64,000 nt of DNA from Maricaulis alexandrii (GTDB lineage: Bacteria; Pseudomonadota; Alphaproteobacteria; Caulobacterales; Maricaulaceae), in NCBI RefSeq assembly GCF_005871165.1, contig NZ_SWKP01000006.1, positions 1 to 64,000 on the forward strand. Reading direction: 5' to 3'. The position numbers were made by a program, and so were the translations under genes. Numbering within the stretch: the first letter of the stretch is position 1; every line of letters begins with the position of its first letter. Below the pieces are notes generated by a model. It made no database searches and was not told the DNA's origin. It worked only from the letters and a program-made list of their open reading frames with translations. This document shows, piece after piece, positions 8,384 through 16,788 of this stretch.

Positions 8384-9376
8384 TTAGTCCGTGCTGCCAA
8401 CCCGAAGGATTGAGCGGCCATTGCGGCGCCAGTCGATATTGCCTTCAACTTCGCGGATATCGACATCTCCACCGCCGCTTTCGCGAACGGTGACATTCAC
8501 GGCCGTGCCGCGGAAAGCGATGTCTCCGGATCCATTGATGTAGGCCTCGAAGGGTTCGGCGCGTCCACCGCGGACGAGCACGTCACCAGAGCCTGAAATC
8601 GAGGTGCGGAAGCCACCATTCACAGCGGCCGCCTCGACATCGCCGGAGCCGGAAATATCGATGTCCAGACCGGCCAGGCGGCCCAGTTCGACATCGCCGG
8701 ACCCGTTGATATCGATCTCGGTACCGCCGCCGACATCGCCCGCTTCGATATCGCCGGAACCATTGATATCGATCGTGGCATCCCCGGCAATATCGCCCGC
8801 TTCAATGTCACCGGACCCGTTCACATTGAGGACCGCATTGCCGCCAATCCCGTCCAGATCGATATCGCCGGAGCCATTGATGCGGATGCGGGCATCCCCG
8901 GCCACCTCGCCGGCAGAGAAATGACCGCAGGAATTCATCGACAGGTCCATCGCGCCGAGATCCCCGGCCGTGCCGACGAAGGCACTGTCATCAATGGAGA
9001 AATTCACCGTGTCCGGTGCCGTGATGATGAGCACAGGATACTCATTGATCGAGCGGGAATTGCGCCAGCGGCCAATGAAGACTTCATCATCCCGGGTGCG
9101 GCAATTGAGATTGCGGACGCGCTGTCCCCCATCAATGGCGACACCGGAACCGGCGGGTGACCAGGTCGGGTCGTCCGCGGCATCCCCCGGATTTTGCACC
9201 TCGACCTGAATGCCCGATCCGCCGGTGCGAACCTCCACCCGGCCAATGAAATTCTCGATGCGGACCGTGTCGCCGGCATAATTGCTCGTGTCGGCCGGCT
9301 GCGCCTGGGCGGTCATCGCCAGCGCGCCGATACCGGCCAGGGTCACCAGTCCACCGGTGATCAGTTTGACAGTCAT
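8384..9376 (-). CDS. Exported GIN-domain (DUF2807) repeat protein
   Basis: A 330-residue protein with a signal peptide (hydrophobic to about residue 22, cleavage likely after MTAQA). The body is a head-GIN/DUF2807 domain with a 19-residue repeat carrying the core GSGD: NGSGDI, NGSGDV, SGSGDV and so on, at least eight copies from about residue 165 to 290. Alternating small and beta-branched residues with regular G-S-G-D turns predict a right-handed parallel beta-helix. These proteins are exported and are sometimes called adhesin heads, though function is unproven. GGAGGG sits a few bases before the ATG. It converges with rlmB, 28 bases apart. Confidence 0.8.
   Translation of the reverse strand: MTVKLITGGLVTLAGIGALAMTAQAQPADTSNYAGDTVRIENFIGRVEVRTGGSGIQVEVQNPGDAADDPTWSPAGSGVAIDGGQRVRNLNCRTRDDEVFIGRWRNSRSINEYPVLIITAPDTVNFSIDDSAFVGTAGDLGAMDLSMNSCGHFSAGEVAGDARIRINGSGDIDLDGIGGNAVLNVNGSGDIEAGDIAGDATIDINGSGDIEAGDVGGGTEIDINGSGDVELGRLAGLDIDISGSGDVEAAAVNGGFRTSISGSGDVLVRGGRAEPFEAYINGSGDIAFRGTAVNVTVRESGGGDVDIREVEGNIDWRRNGRSILRVGSTD
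8580..8900 (-). repeat. Tandem 57-base coding repeat (GSGD units)
   Basis: Within the GIN-domain gene the sequence recurs with a period of about 57 bases, built around the core ATCGCCGGA followed by an AACCATTGAT-like segment. Copies are imperfect at DNA level but strict in protein as G-S-G-D. It is a protein repeat, not a CRISPR or intergenic element. Confidence 0.7.
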
Positions 9377-9719
9377 TTTGATCCCTCCAAGATCGCTTCA
9401 TCCCCTAGATGCCTCTGCGGCACCGATTGGATGCAGCTATGGACAAGCGCGACCCACAGGGCTGTGTCCACGCCATGACGATGGCGTAATCTTGCGGGGG
9501 ATAGGCGCGGTCCGATAGCGGGACGCTGCGCGGCTGAATACCCCGCGCAATGATCGCGCATTTTAATGAAACCGCGCGCAATCACGGCTCAGCACGGCAT
9601 CGCTACGGGGTTACAACCGGCCCCGAAACGACTCATCACGGCATCAAGATGGGATCAAAGACGCACCGGGACAGTATCAGCACCGACCCGGTCACGGCCC
9701 AGGATGATCCGGAACCGGG
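9377..9719. other. Intergenic region upstream of the GIN-domain gene
   Basis: A 343-base gap between two minus-strand genes. No convincing coding frame is seen. It holds a short hairpin, CGCCAT-GACG-ATGGCG at 9471-9486, and several GCGC-rich half-palindromes around 9525-9580. It probably contains the promoter of the GIN-domain gene and the 3' untranslated end of the DUF819 gene. No clear -35/-10 pair was found. Confidence 0.5.
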
Positions 9720-10871
9720 TCAGCCGGGCCAGAACTGGTAGACCGCCGTCGCGATGATCGTGCCGATCGCATACCCGAACACACCGACCAGCACGCCCGG
9801 CGTCACCAGATCCTTCCAGCCCTTCGCCGCGGCCAGGGCCGGTGCGGTGGTGGCGCCGAGGATAGCGGCGTTGGAGGCGGTGATCAGTTCCGGCAGGGAG
9901 AGGCGGAACAGCGCGCCGAGGCCGAAGGTGACAATCCCGTGGACAACCAGCATCACGCCGATCACGAAGATCAGGATGGGCGCGGTCTCGATCAGGCCGA
10001 TGACATCGGCGCCGGCGGCAATCGCGGCGAAGAAGACGAAGCTGAGACCAATGCCCAGTTCATACCCGCCATGCAGCGACCCCATCGTCCTGGGAAAGGC
10101 GGTCGCGGGGATCAGGGCGAGCACGGTGATCACCGCATAGCGCCAGTTTCCGGCGCCCTCCCCGAATTGCGACACCATCCAGCCGGTGATGGCATCCCCC
10201 AGCACGACGACGATCAAGGCAAAGGTGGCCGAGAACATGAGGCTGGCGGCCGACGTGGACGTCGTCTCCGTTGCGGTTTCCTCTTCCGACGCCTGCGAGT
10301 GGTCACGCTGGACGAAGCGTTTGGCGATCCAGTTCCAGCCCGGCAGCAGGGCCAGCAGGGCCAGGAAGAGACCGGAATAGAGATTGTCGACCGCCGTGGC
10401 GCCGGACACGAAGCTGGGATCGCTCTCGCGCAAGCCGGTCAGATCAACCAGGGCCGCGTAATTGACCGAACCACCGATATAGGTGGCGGTGAAGGTGCCG
10501 GCTGCAGCGGCTTCGCGATCGCCCAGATCGACCAGCGAGAAGGCGACGATGGCGCCGATCACCGTGCCCAGTGAGGCCAGAAGGAAGGCCAGCGTGGTTC
10601 GGGTGGTCTCGAAGAAGATTTTCTTGAGGTCCGCCTTCATCAGGAAGAGCGGGATCAGGATCGGCACGAAATAGGTGAAGACGAAATCATAGCCGTCCGA
10701 GGATTGCGGAATCAGCCCGATATTGGAGGCCAGAATGGCCAGCAGGATCGCCCAGACCGCACCGGTCAGAAGCGCCCCGATCTTGGTCTTCTCGATCAGG
10801 AATCCCGCCGCCGCAATGACGAACAGGCCCGCCACAGCGGCAATCGGGTTATCAGCCGGAATCAAGGACAT
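9720..10871 (-). CDS. DUF819 family membrane protein
   Basis: A 383-residue polytopic inner-membrane protein with about ten hydrophobic segments, starting MSLIPADNPIAAVAGLFVI. The segments FTATYIGGSVNYAALVDLTG and ITASNAAILGATTAPALAAAKGWK are typical of DUF819 (YjcL-like), which resembles carboxylate or ion transporters with two inverted repeats. A charged loop rich in E, T and S (about residues 195-212) separates the halves. The substrate is unknown. It stands alone; the repeat element upstream separates it from the hydrolase gene. Confidence 0.8.
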   Translation of the reverse strand: MSLIPADNPIAAVAGLFVIAAAGFLIEKTKIGALLTGAVWAILLAILASNIGLIPQSSDGYDFVFTYFVPILIPLFLMKADLKKIFFETTRTTLAFLLASLGTVIGAIVAFSLVDLGDREAAAAGTFTATYIGGSVNYAALVDLTGLRESDPSFVSGATAVDNLYSGLFLALLALLPGWNWIAKRFVQRDHSQASEEETATETTSTSAASLMFSATFALIVVVLGDAITGWMVSQFGEGAGNWRYAVITVLALIPATAFPRTMGSLHGGYELGIGLSFVFFAAIAAGADVIGLIETAPILIFVIGVMLVVHGIVTFGLGALFRLSLPELITASNAAILGATTAPALAAAKGWKDLVTPGVLVGVFGYAIGTIIATAVYQFWPG

Positions 10872-11194
10872 GCCATTTCCCCCTCACGCATTCGCCGCGC
10901 ACGGTAGTGGGTGCCACGCGCCGAGGCAATTGACGGGGGTGTGATGGGACACCCCACCCTGAGGTCCGTTCTGTTCCATTGTCATCCCGGACGGATGCCC
11001 GGCCTCGAGCCGGGCGCAGATCCGGGACCCATGCCTGAACCAGCAAGGCTCTCGGAAATGGGTCCCGGCTCTGCGGCCTGCTTTCGCAGGCCATTCGGCC
11101 GGGATGACAAAGCTTTGCAGTCGAAGACGAAAAGCTGGCATTGCCCCCTCGCCCCACCACACTAAGCTCGCCTCAACAACACAAGGGGAGCAGC
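10872..11194. other. Intergenic region with a palindromic repeat element
   Basis: A 323-base gap between the divergent DUF819 and alpha/beta hydrolase genes. Its middle is filled by the 132-base inverted-repeat element at 10979-11110, listed separately. The remaining flanks carry the two leaders. GGGGAG at 11185-11190 is the ribosome binding site of the gene starting at 11195. Confidence 0.6.
10979..11110. repeat. Intergenic palindromic element, family A copy 1
   Basis: The ends are perfect 12-base inverted repeats, TTGTCATCCCGG at 10979-10990 and its complement at 11099-11110. Inside, CCGGGACCCAT (11022-11032) pairs perfectly with ATGGGTCCCGG (11058-11068), and smaller hairpins (GCCCGGCCTCGAGCCGGGC, GCCTGCTTTCGCAGGC) fill the rest. 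The whole element can fold into one branched structure. There is no transposase gene. A related copy lies at 11993-12089 and a half copy near 22252. Confidence 0.85.
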
Positions 11195-11959
11195 ATGAAA
11201 TTCTGGACGGCGGATGACGGGGTGAAGATTGCCTATGAGGTGTTCGGGGAGGCCGGGGATCCGGCGGTGATCCTGCAGCACGGGTTTGCCTCGCATCTTC
11301 AGGGGGAGTGGAAGTCCTCCGGGATCGCGAAGACGCTGGCGGCGGCCGGGCGTTATGTGATCGTGATGCATGCGCGCGGACATGGCGCGTCGGACAAACC
11401 CCATGACAGCGCTTTTTATGGCGAGGTGCGCATGGCGAAGGATGTGCGCGGTGTCGCCGATGCGGAAGGCCTGACCCGGTTTGATCTGGGCGGCTATTCC
11501 ATGGGCGGGGTGATCTCGCTCTTGGTCGCGGTCGAGGAGAACCGGATCGGGAAACTCCTGATCGGCGGGGTCGGCGAAGGCATTGTGGCGCGTGGCGGTG
11601 TCGATACGCGCGCCGCCCCGAACCAGCTGATCGTTGACGCCCTGATGGCCGACACGTCGGAGGGAGCCCCGGAGATCACGCGCGGCTTCCGCCTGTTTGC
11701 CGACAGTGTCGGGGCCGACCGGCTGGCCCTGGCGGCGCAGGCGCGGGTCGTGCACCAGGACAAGATCCCGCTTGAGACGATTTCCGCCGAAACCTGCCTG
11801 GTTGCGGTGGGCGATGATGATGATCTGGCCGCCAATCCCCAGGCGCTGGCCAATGCCATTCCGAATGCCAGTCTGCATGTGAGTGCGGGTGACCATCTGG
11901 GCATTTTCGGGAATGCGGAATTCCGCGACGCGATCACCGGGTTCTTTTTGGGCCGCTGA
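11195..11959 (+). CDS. Alpha/beta hydrolase
   Basis: An alpha/beta-hydrolase fold protein of 254 residues without a signal peptide. The oxyanion region LQHGFASH, the nucleophile elbow GYSMGG, a late aspartate (VGDDDDLA) and the terminal histidine (SAGDHLG) give a complete Ser-Asp-His triad. The start MKFWTADDG at 11195 has GGGGAG five bases upstream; the longer frame from 11141 would begin inside the preceding gap and is not favoured. The substrate is unknown. It is a single gene flanked on both sides by palindromic repeat elements. Confidence 0.82.
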   Translation: MKFWTADDGVKIAYEVFGEAGDPAVILQHGFASHLQGEWKSSGIAKTLAAAGRYVIVMHARGHGASDKPHDSAFYGEVRMAKDVRGVADAEGLTRFDLGGYSMGGVISLLVAVEENRIGKLLIGGVGEGIVARGGVDTRAAPNQLIVDALMADTSEGAPEITRGFRLFADSVGADRLALAAQARVVHQDKIPLETISAETCLVAVGDDDDLAANPQALANAIPNASLHVSAGDHLGIFGNAEFRDAITGFFLGR

Positions 11960-11992
11960 TTGATCGCCCTCCGTGAGGCGACACCCAAACTG

Positions 11993-12089
11993 ACCGTCAT
12001 CCCCCGGCTTGTCCGGGGGACCTCTCCTAACCCGCCGAGAGGTTAGCTCAGGTCCCCCGGAGGCCCTGCGGGCCCCGTGGGATGACGGT
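11993..12089. repeat. Intergenic palindromic element, family A copy 2
   Basis: The ends are 11-base perfect inverted repeats, ACCGTCATCCC at 11993-12003 and GGGATGACGGT at 12079-12089. An inner arm GGGGGACCT pairs with AGGTCCCCC, and CCTCTCCTAACC is near its counterpart GGTTAG. It shares the GTCATCCC terminus with the element at 10979 and follows the hydrolase gene directly. Confidence 0.8.
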
Positions 12090-12143
12090 GCTTAGGTTTA
12101 AAAATGGAGTGTGATTTCAAATCACACTCACCATCATCTCAGC

Positions 12144-13493
12144 CTATTCCGTTCCCAGGATATCCAGCGTCACCGCCGTCATGGCTTCGGCGGCCTGGAC
12201 GATGGTGCCTTGCGGGTCGTCGGGGGCGAAGAAGGGGGAGTGGTTGGAGGGCGGGGTGACGCCGTCATCGATATAGGACTGGAGACGTCCCGGCGTGGTG
12301 CCGCCGACCCAGAACATGAAGGTCGGGATATTGTGTTCGGTGCGGTGGTATTGGGAATAGTCCTCACCGCCCATCACCGGATCGGTCTCGACAACATTCT
12401 CGGCCCCGAAGCGCTCACGCATGGCAGCGACGGCGCGTTCAGCCAGTTCCGGCGAGTTGTACAGCGCCGGCGTATAAATCTCCTCGACCTCGACGCGCGG
12501 ATATTCCGATTCCAGCAGGCCATAGGCGGCGGCCTGGGCATGGGCGATGCGCTCGATGCCGGACAGGAGGAGTTCGCGCGTCTCGTCGGAATAGGAGCGC
12601 ACAGTCAGCTGCAAATGGGCCTGATCGGAAATGATGTTGTGCTTGGCACCGGCATTGAAGGCCCCGACCGTGACCACGCCCGGTTCCAGCGGCGAGAGTT
12701 CGCGCGAGACCAGGGATTGCAGGTTCACGACAATCATCGAGGCCAGATAGATCGGGTCCTTGGTCGTGTGCGGGTAGGCACCGTGACCGCCGCGGCCCTG
12801 AACATAGATGTCGACACTGTCGACATTGGCCATGGCATAGCCAGGCACATAGGTAATCGTGCCGGTCGGGATGGCGGAGAAGGTGTGGAAGGACAGGTTG
12901 AAGTCCGGGGTCGGGAAGCGCTCGAACAGGCCATCCTCGATCATGGCGATGGCGCCCTCACCCAGTTCTTCGGCCGGCTGGCCGATCAGGACCAGCGTGC
13001 CGGACCAGTCATCCTGGTTCTCGATCAGCTGGCGGGCCGCCCCGACCAGGGCGGTCATGTGGGTGTCGTGGGCACAGGCATGCATGACCGGATTCTCGAC
13101 ACCGCGATGATCGACATCGGTGTCGGTGGAAGCATAGGAGAGCCCGGTCTGTTCCGGGACCGGAAGGCCGTCCATGTCAGCGCGGAGCATGACCGTCGGG
13201 CCCTCGCCATTCTCCAGCACGGCGACAATGCCGGTGCCGCCAATGCCTTCGGTGACCTCATAGCCCAGATCGCGCAGTTCGGAGGCCAGACGGGAGGCCG
13301 TCTCGTGTTCCTGGTGGGAGAGTTCCGGATGGGCGTGGAAATGCTGGTAGAGGCCTTCCAGATTGGCCTCGTAATCCGCCGTGATGGCCTGGCGCAGCGC
13401 ATCATCGCCCGCCCCGTCCTGGGCTGCGGCGAAACCCGCTCCCCCCAGTGCCAAACCCATAGCCGTCGTCAAAGCGAGCAGATGCCGTGTCAT
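12144..13493 (-). CDS. Exported M20 family amidohydrolase (hippurate hydrolase-like)
   Basis: A zinc metallo-amidohydrolase of 449 residues with a signal peptide (MTRHLLALTTAMGLALGG..., cleavage near AAAQ). M20D motifs are visible: HAHPELSHQEHETA, LRADMDGLPV, MHACAHDTHMTAL, the catalytic-base pair PAEELGEG and the C-terminal MGGEDYSQY. The family removes N-acyl groups from amino acids or cleaves small amides. The start at 13493 is chosen because AAGGGG lies nine bases upstream and the signal peptide begins there; a frame 20 residues longer adds an implausible N-terminus. It probably acts in the periplasm. It is a single gene. Confidence 0.85.
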   Translation of the reverse strand: MTRHLLALTTAMGLALGGAGFAAAQDGAGDDALRQAITADYEANLEGLYQHFHAHPELSHQEHETASRLASELRDLGYEVTEGIGGTGIVAVLENGEGPTVMLRADMDGLPVPEQTGLSYASTDTDVDHRGVENPVMHACAHDTHMTALVGAARQLIENQDDWSGTLVLIGQPAEELGEGAIAMIEDGLFERFPTPDFNLSFHTFSAIPTGTITYVPGYAMANVDSVDIYVQGRGGHGAYPHTTKDPIYLASMIVVNLQSLVSRELSPLEPGVVTVGAFNAGAKHNIISDQAHLQLTVRSYSDETRELLLSGIERIAHAQAAAYGLLESEYPRVEVEEIYTPALYNSPELAERAVAAMRERFGAENVVETDPVMGGEDYSQYHRTEHNIPTFMFWVGGTTPGRLQSYIDDGVTPPSNHSPFFAPDDPQGTIVQAAEAMTAVTLDILGTE

Positions 13494-13575
13494 TGAACTC
13501 ATCCCCTTGTTCGATGTTGGACGCATTCGAGCGGTCCGCCGGACAAAGGTCAATGCGTCTTCTCGGTTGCGCGCG

Positions 13576-14067
13576 CTAGCGGGGCTTCGTCAGGTCGATG
13601 ACCATGAGGGTGGAGGTGCCATGCGCGACGATCTTGCCGTCGGCATTGGTGATGTGGGATTCCGCCGTGATGATCTGGCGTCCCTGCCCCACCACGCGGG
13701 CCTCGCAGCGGATTGGCCGGCCATCGGGCAGGATGGGCCGGGTGAAATTGGCCTTGGTCTCCACCGTGGTCTGGGCCTTGCCGGGCGGCAGAAGCGAATG
13801 GGCGGCGCAGGCCGTGGCGCTGTCCACCAGGGTCAGCGCCCAGCCGCCATGCACTGTCCCGGCCGGATTGAGCAGGTCGGGCGTGGGATGGCCTTCGAAC
13901 ACGGCGCGCCCCTCTTCCACCTCGACAATCAGAAAGCCCAGCGTTTTCGCGATCGGCGGGGCTGGCAGCCGGCCCTCGATCATGGCCTGCATGGCCTCCA
14001 GACCACTCAGCCCGGCCATTTCGTCCGGCTTGGCGACGCCGTAGCGTGTGGGCGTTTCGACCGTCAT
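13576..14067 (-). CDS. PaaI-type hotdog thioesterase
   Basis: A hotdog-fold acyl-CoA thioesterase of 163 residues. The diagnostic segment NPAGTVHGGWALTLVDSATACA (about residues 66-87) holds the HGG turn and the catalytic acidic residue of the PaaI/YbaW group. The later KANFTRPILPDGRPIRCEA strand is also typical. GAGGG stands six bases before the ATG at 14065-14067; the frame has upstream ATGs with poorer spacing. Such proteins hydrolyse aromatic or medium-chain acyl-CoA. There are no obvious pathway neighbours. Confidence 0.85.
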   Translation of the reverse strand: MTVETPTRYGVAKPDEMAGLSGLEAMQAMIEGRLPAPPIAKTLGFLIVEVEEGRAVFEGHPTPDLLNPAGTVHGGWALTLVDSATACAAHSLLPPGKAQTTVETKANFTRPILPDGRPIRCEARVVGQGRQIITAESHITNADGKIVAHGTSTLMVIDLTKPR

Positions 14068-14193
14068 GAGCATCCCTCGTCTCCGTTTCGACACCAGATT
14101 GCCGCGTCCGGCCGGATCGGCAAGCCGATCAAGCGCTTCATGTCCGTATGCTAGCCATGCCGTGCTGACGGCGTTGTGTCAGGAGATGGTTTT

Positions 14194-14343
14194 CCTCCCC
14201 ATGCCATGGGGAGGTGGATCGCCCACAGGGCGAGACGGAGGGGCCGGCGAAGCCGGTTGACACCCGGCACGGTTTTCGGCGCTGCGCGCCGCCCCATCGA
14301 CCCGATGCTCCGCATCGGCCCACTTCCCCATGCCATGGGGAAG
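14194..14343. repeat. Intergenic MITE-like element, family B copy 1
   Basis: The element is bounded by two near-identical perfect palindromes: arms CCTCCCCATG around a single C at 14194-14214, and arms CTTCCCCATG around a single C at 14323-14343. Between them are three GC-rich hairpins (GCCGGCGAAGCCGGT, GGCGCTGCGCGCC, CCGATGCTCCGCATCGG). There is no coding potential. The same architecture, with different terminal hairpins, recurs at 21746-21877. Confidence 0.85.
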
Positions 14344-14353
14344 AAAGCCCCCC

Positions 14354-15622
14354 TCACCCGAACAGGTGCTCGTAGCGTGAGGAGACGTCGCGCAGGGAGA
14401 TTTCGTTGAGGAAGGTGGAATAGGCGAGATAGGAGAGCAGGTAGCGCAGATCGCCGGCCCAGGGCGGCAGGAGGGCCGGCGCCTGGAGCAGGCCGGCCGA
14501 CTGGAGCTGCTGCATGGCGTCGAGATCGCCAAGATCCATCTTGCCCACGAAGAGCAGGCGAATGAGGCCGGCATCCCCGGCACGGACCGCTGCCCGAAGA
14601 TAATTGTGAACTTCCAGAAGCCCACCCAAATATATGGAGTCCTTGGTGAAAGGCGCGCCACCAGAGGTCAGGCCGCCGCGCACGACGCGGCGGGCACTCT
14701 CGAAGGCCTCGATGGGCCGGTCGGCCGAATTGCGCTCGCGGAAGAAGTTGAACAATTGGATGAAGTCGGCGCCCTGCTGCGCCATGTCGATGGCAATGGC
14801 GCGATCGGCGAGACGGCGGAAACGGCGCGGATCGAGGGCGCCGGAAATGAATTCGGCGAAGACGGCGAGGCCTTCCTGGGTCCGGGCATTGCCGGGATGG
14901 CTTTCGGCCAGAATGGGGAAATGTGTCTGGCGCAGCCCGTTCTGGCTGGTGGCGATATGGATATAGGCTTCGTGCTGGAGGAGCTGGATCACGTCCAGAT
15001 CCGAGAAGGCCGCATCCTCGCGCAGCTTGATATAGTCGCGGCCCGCGGCCGCCTTGGCGGAGACCTGGAGCGTCACCTCGACACGCGGTGCCTGGGTCCC
15101 GAACACGTCGGGCAGCTCCACGTCGAGCCGCGCCTTGAGTTCATGGGCGGTCAGGCTCTCCGGCGGTTCCAGCCGGATGGCCGCCGCGTCGAAATCGGCC
15201 AGGACATCATCCAGCCGCACGGCGAGGTCAAGCGCGGTCCGCTTGCCGTCAGCAATCGGGCTGGAGGGATCGCCATAGAGGCGGCGGGAATAGGTGTTGA
15301 ACTCGGCCGTGCCGGTGGCGGCCAGAAGCCGCGCCGTATCGGTGAAAGTCTCGCACAGGCGCAAAAGCCAGGCATGGACCGGGCTGTCGCCATCGATCAG
15401 GCGGCGGGCTTCGGCGATCCGCTCGAGCGAGGGTTCCGGATCGATATGCGGGTAGACGGGATCGGGCAGTTCGCGCTCACCGGAGGCGAAGAAGGCCTCG
15501 GCATGGCTTCGATCCCAGGCAATGGTCTTGAGGACGGGGAGCCGGTCCTCGGCGGCCAGCAGGAGCCGGCCGGCCCGGGTCAGGCGGTCGAGTTCCGCGG
15601 ATGAGAACCCGTCCTGCCCCAT
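14354..15622 (-). CDS. DUF1704/QEGLA-motif metallopeptidase-like protein (MATCAP family)
   Basis: A 422-residue cytoplasmic protein. It carries the putative zinc motif HEAYIH (H-E-x-x-x-H, about residues 216-221) and, about 30 residues on, QEGLAVFAEF, the family signature. The family (DUF1704) was first annotated in bacteria as flavohemoglobin expression-modulating; eukaryotic members (MATCAP/KIAA0895) are tubulin tyrosine carboxypeptidases with the same HExxxH centre. The bacterial substrate is unknown. It starts three bases after the small gene at 15626 and is the last gene of a cyclophilin operon. Confidence 0.8.
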   Translation of the reverse strand: MGQDGFSSAELDRLTRAGRLLLAAEDRLPVLKTIAWDRSHAEAFFASGERELPDPVYPHIDPEPSLERIAEARRLIDGDSPVHAWLLRLCETFTDTARLLAATGTAEFNTYSRRLYGDPSSPIADGKRTALDLAVRLDDVLADFDAAAIRLEPPESLTAHELKARLDVELPDVFGTQAPRVEVTLQVSAKAAAGRDYIKLREDAAFSDLDVIQLLQHEAYIHIATSQNGLRQTHFPILAESHPGNARTQEGLAVFAEFISGALDPRRFRRLADRAIAIDMAQQGADFIQLFNFFRERNSADRPIEAFESARRVVRGGLTSGGAPFTKDSIYLGGLLEVHNYLRAAVRAGDAGLIRLLFVGKMDLGDLDAMQQLQSAGLLQAPALLPPWAGDLRYLLSYLAYSTFLNEISLRDVSSRYEHLFG

Positions 15623-15625
15623 GGC

Positions 15626-15919
15626 CTAGATCCCCTTGGCCTTGAAGTGGTCGATATCATCCTGCGCCGTCAGGCAGGTGCCCCGCAGATTGGAGGCATG
15701 ATCCGGAAAGTCGTGCACCCGGGACCAGAGCGCCTGTTTCATCCCCAGCGGGAAGCTCTTGAAACGGCGGGCGGCGTGGCCGATGGCCAGGATGCCGGCA
15801 TTGATCACCCAGGGATCCTGGGACGTGGCCGCCTGTTCCAGCACGGGGGTCAGATCATCCAGGCTCTCGCACTCCATGGCGAGGCTGACAATGTCGAGGG
15901 GTTCCAGCTTGGTCGTCAC
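15626..15919 (-). CDS. Small hypothetical protein in the cyclophilin/DUF1704 operon
   Basis: A 97-residue protein of unknown function. It is mostly helical, has no signal peptide or membrane segment, and has two cysteines (positions about 17 and 81). The pattern SLDDLTPVLEQAATSQDPWVINAGILAIGHAARR resembles a single HEAT-like helical pair. Its ATG overlaps the stop of the cyclophilin gene (15916-15919), and its stop lies three bases from the DUF1704 gene. That tight coupling argues it is real. A partner or adaptor for the DUF1704 protein is a possible role; this is a guess from position. Confidence 0.6.
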   Translation of the reverse strand: MTTKLEPLDIVSLAMECESLDDLTPVLEQAATSQDPWVINAGILAIGHAARRFKSFPLGMKQALWSRVHDFPDHASNLRGTCLTAQDDIDHFKAKGI

Positions 15920-16779
15920 GGTGCGGTCTCCACCAGGCGGACCGGTGCGGGCATGTGGCAGGCCTCGATCACCGGCGGCGGGGTTTCGAAAAAGAAGTCA
16001 TGGGTGCGGTTGCGGCGCGCGGCCTTGGCATCGGCGAAGGTTTCGCTGTCCGTGCGCAGGATTTCATAGTGCGGCTGCTCGGCCTCGGGCAAATCGGCCG
16101 CAACGCGCATCGACAGGATGGCGTCGCGGGCCGCCGGATCGGCGATGACGCCGGAATTCACGGCCGGGTCTCCACGGCGCAGGGCCTGGACATGCTCCAT
16201 CCCGTCAATCACGCGGCCGAAGACGGACATGATGCGGTCGAGATGGCGCGGGCCGTGACCGATCACGATGTAGAATTCCACATCGCCACTGTCCGGATCA
16301 TTGCCGCGCGCCATGGCGACCGTGCCCGGGCAATGGATCGGCCAGACTTCGTTGCCCGTCTCATTCATCGCCGCCGGCATGCCGCGCACATGACCGACGG
16401 TCGGCGCGTAAAGATCGCGGTCGATCATGGGCGTGAAAGTGACGCTGTCCGCCGGCACGGTGAACTCGCCAGTCAGGACCGGGTATTGCGGCAGGTCGAT
16501 ACTGTCCTCTTCCTCGCCGCGACCGCCCTGGGCCACGAAACCGTCGATGACGCGATAGAAGCTGAGCCCGTCGAAGAAGCCGTCGCGGGCGGCCTGGCGC
16601 ATGCGTCCGGCATGCTCCGGCGCGATCCAGTCGGCCAGTTCGATGACGATGGTGCCATCCTCCACCTCGACCAGGAGCAGGTCTTCCGGATCGGCAGCGC
16701 GCCAATCAGGGTCCGTCTGGGCGGCGGCCGGCAGGCTGGCTGTCAGGCCGAGCGCGAGGGCAAGGGCAAGGGCTTTCAT
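15916..16779 (-). CDS. Exported cyclophilin-type peptidylprolyl isomerase
   Basis: Peptidyl-prolyl cis-trans isomerase of 287 residues, with a signal peptide cleaved near PAAAQT. The cyclophilin core starts EDGTIVIELADWIAPEHAGRM, then FYRVIDGFVAQGG (the catalytic FHRVIxxFMxQGG motif with Y for H), and later GTVAMARGNDPDSGDVEFYIVIG. A C-terminal extension of about 70 residues ends with a Cys (IEACHMPAP). The main oddity is the Y at the FHR position and an insertion around EEEDSIDLPQYP. It is the first gene of a three-gene operon. Confidence 0.85.
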   Translation of the reverse strand: MKALALALALGLTASLPAAAQTDPDWRAADPEDLLLVEVEDGTIVIELADWIAPEHAGRMRQAARDGFFDGLSFYRVIDGFVAQGGRGEEEDSIDLPQYPVLTGEFTVPADSVTFTPMIDRDLYAPTVGHVRGMPAAMNETGNEVWPIHCPGTVAMARGNDPDSGDVEFYIVIGHGPRHLDRIMSVFGRVIDGMEHVQALRRGDPAVNSGVIADPAARDAILSMRVAADLPEAEQPHYEILRTDSETFADAKAARRNRTHDFFFETPPPVIEACHMPAPVRLVETAP

Positions 16780-16788
16780 CCGTCTCCC

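Noticed and set aside
8580-8900. Regular DNA repeats that could suggest a CRISPR or satellite
   Set aside because: They are in frame with a protein repeat (GSGD), the intervals are also similar to each other, and no cas genes are present.
12111-13496. A 461-residue plus-strand frame over the M20 amidohydrolase
   Set aside because: Antisense shadow; the minus-strand protein has a signal peptide and all metal motifs.
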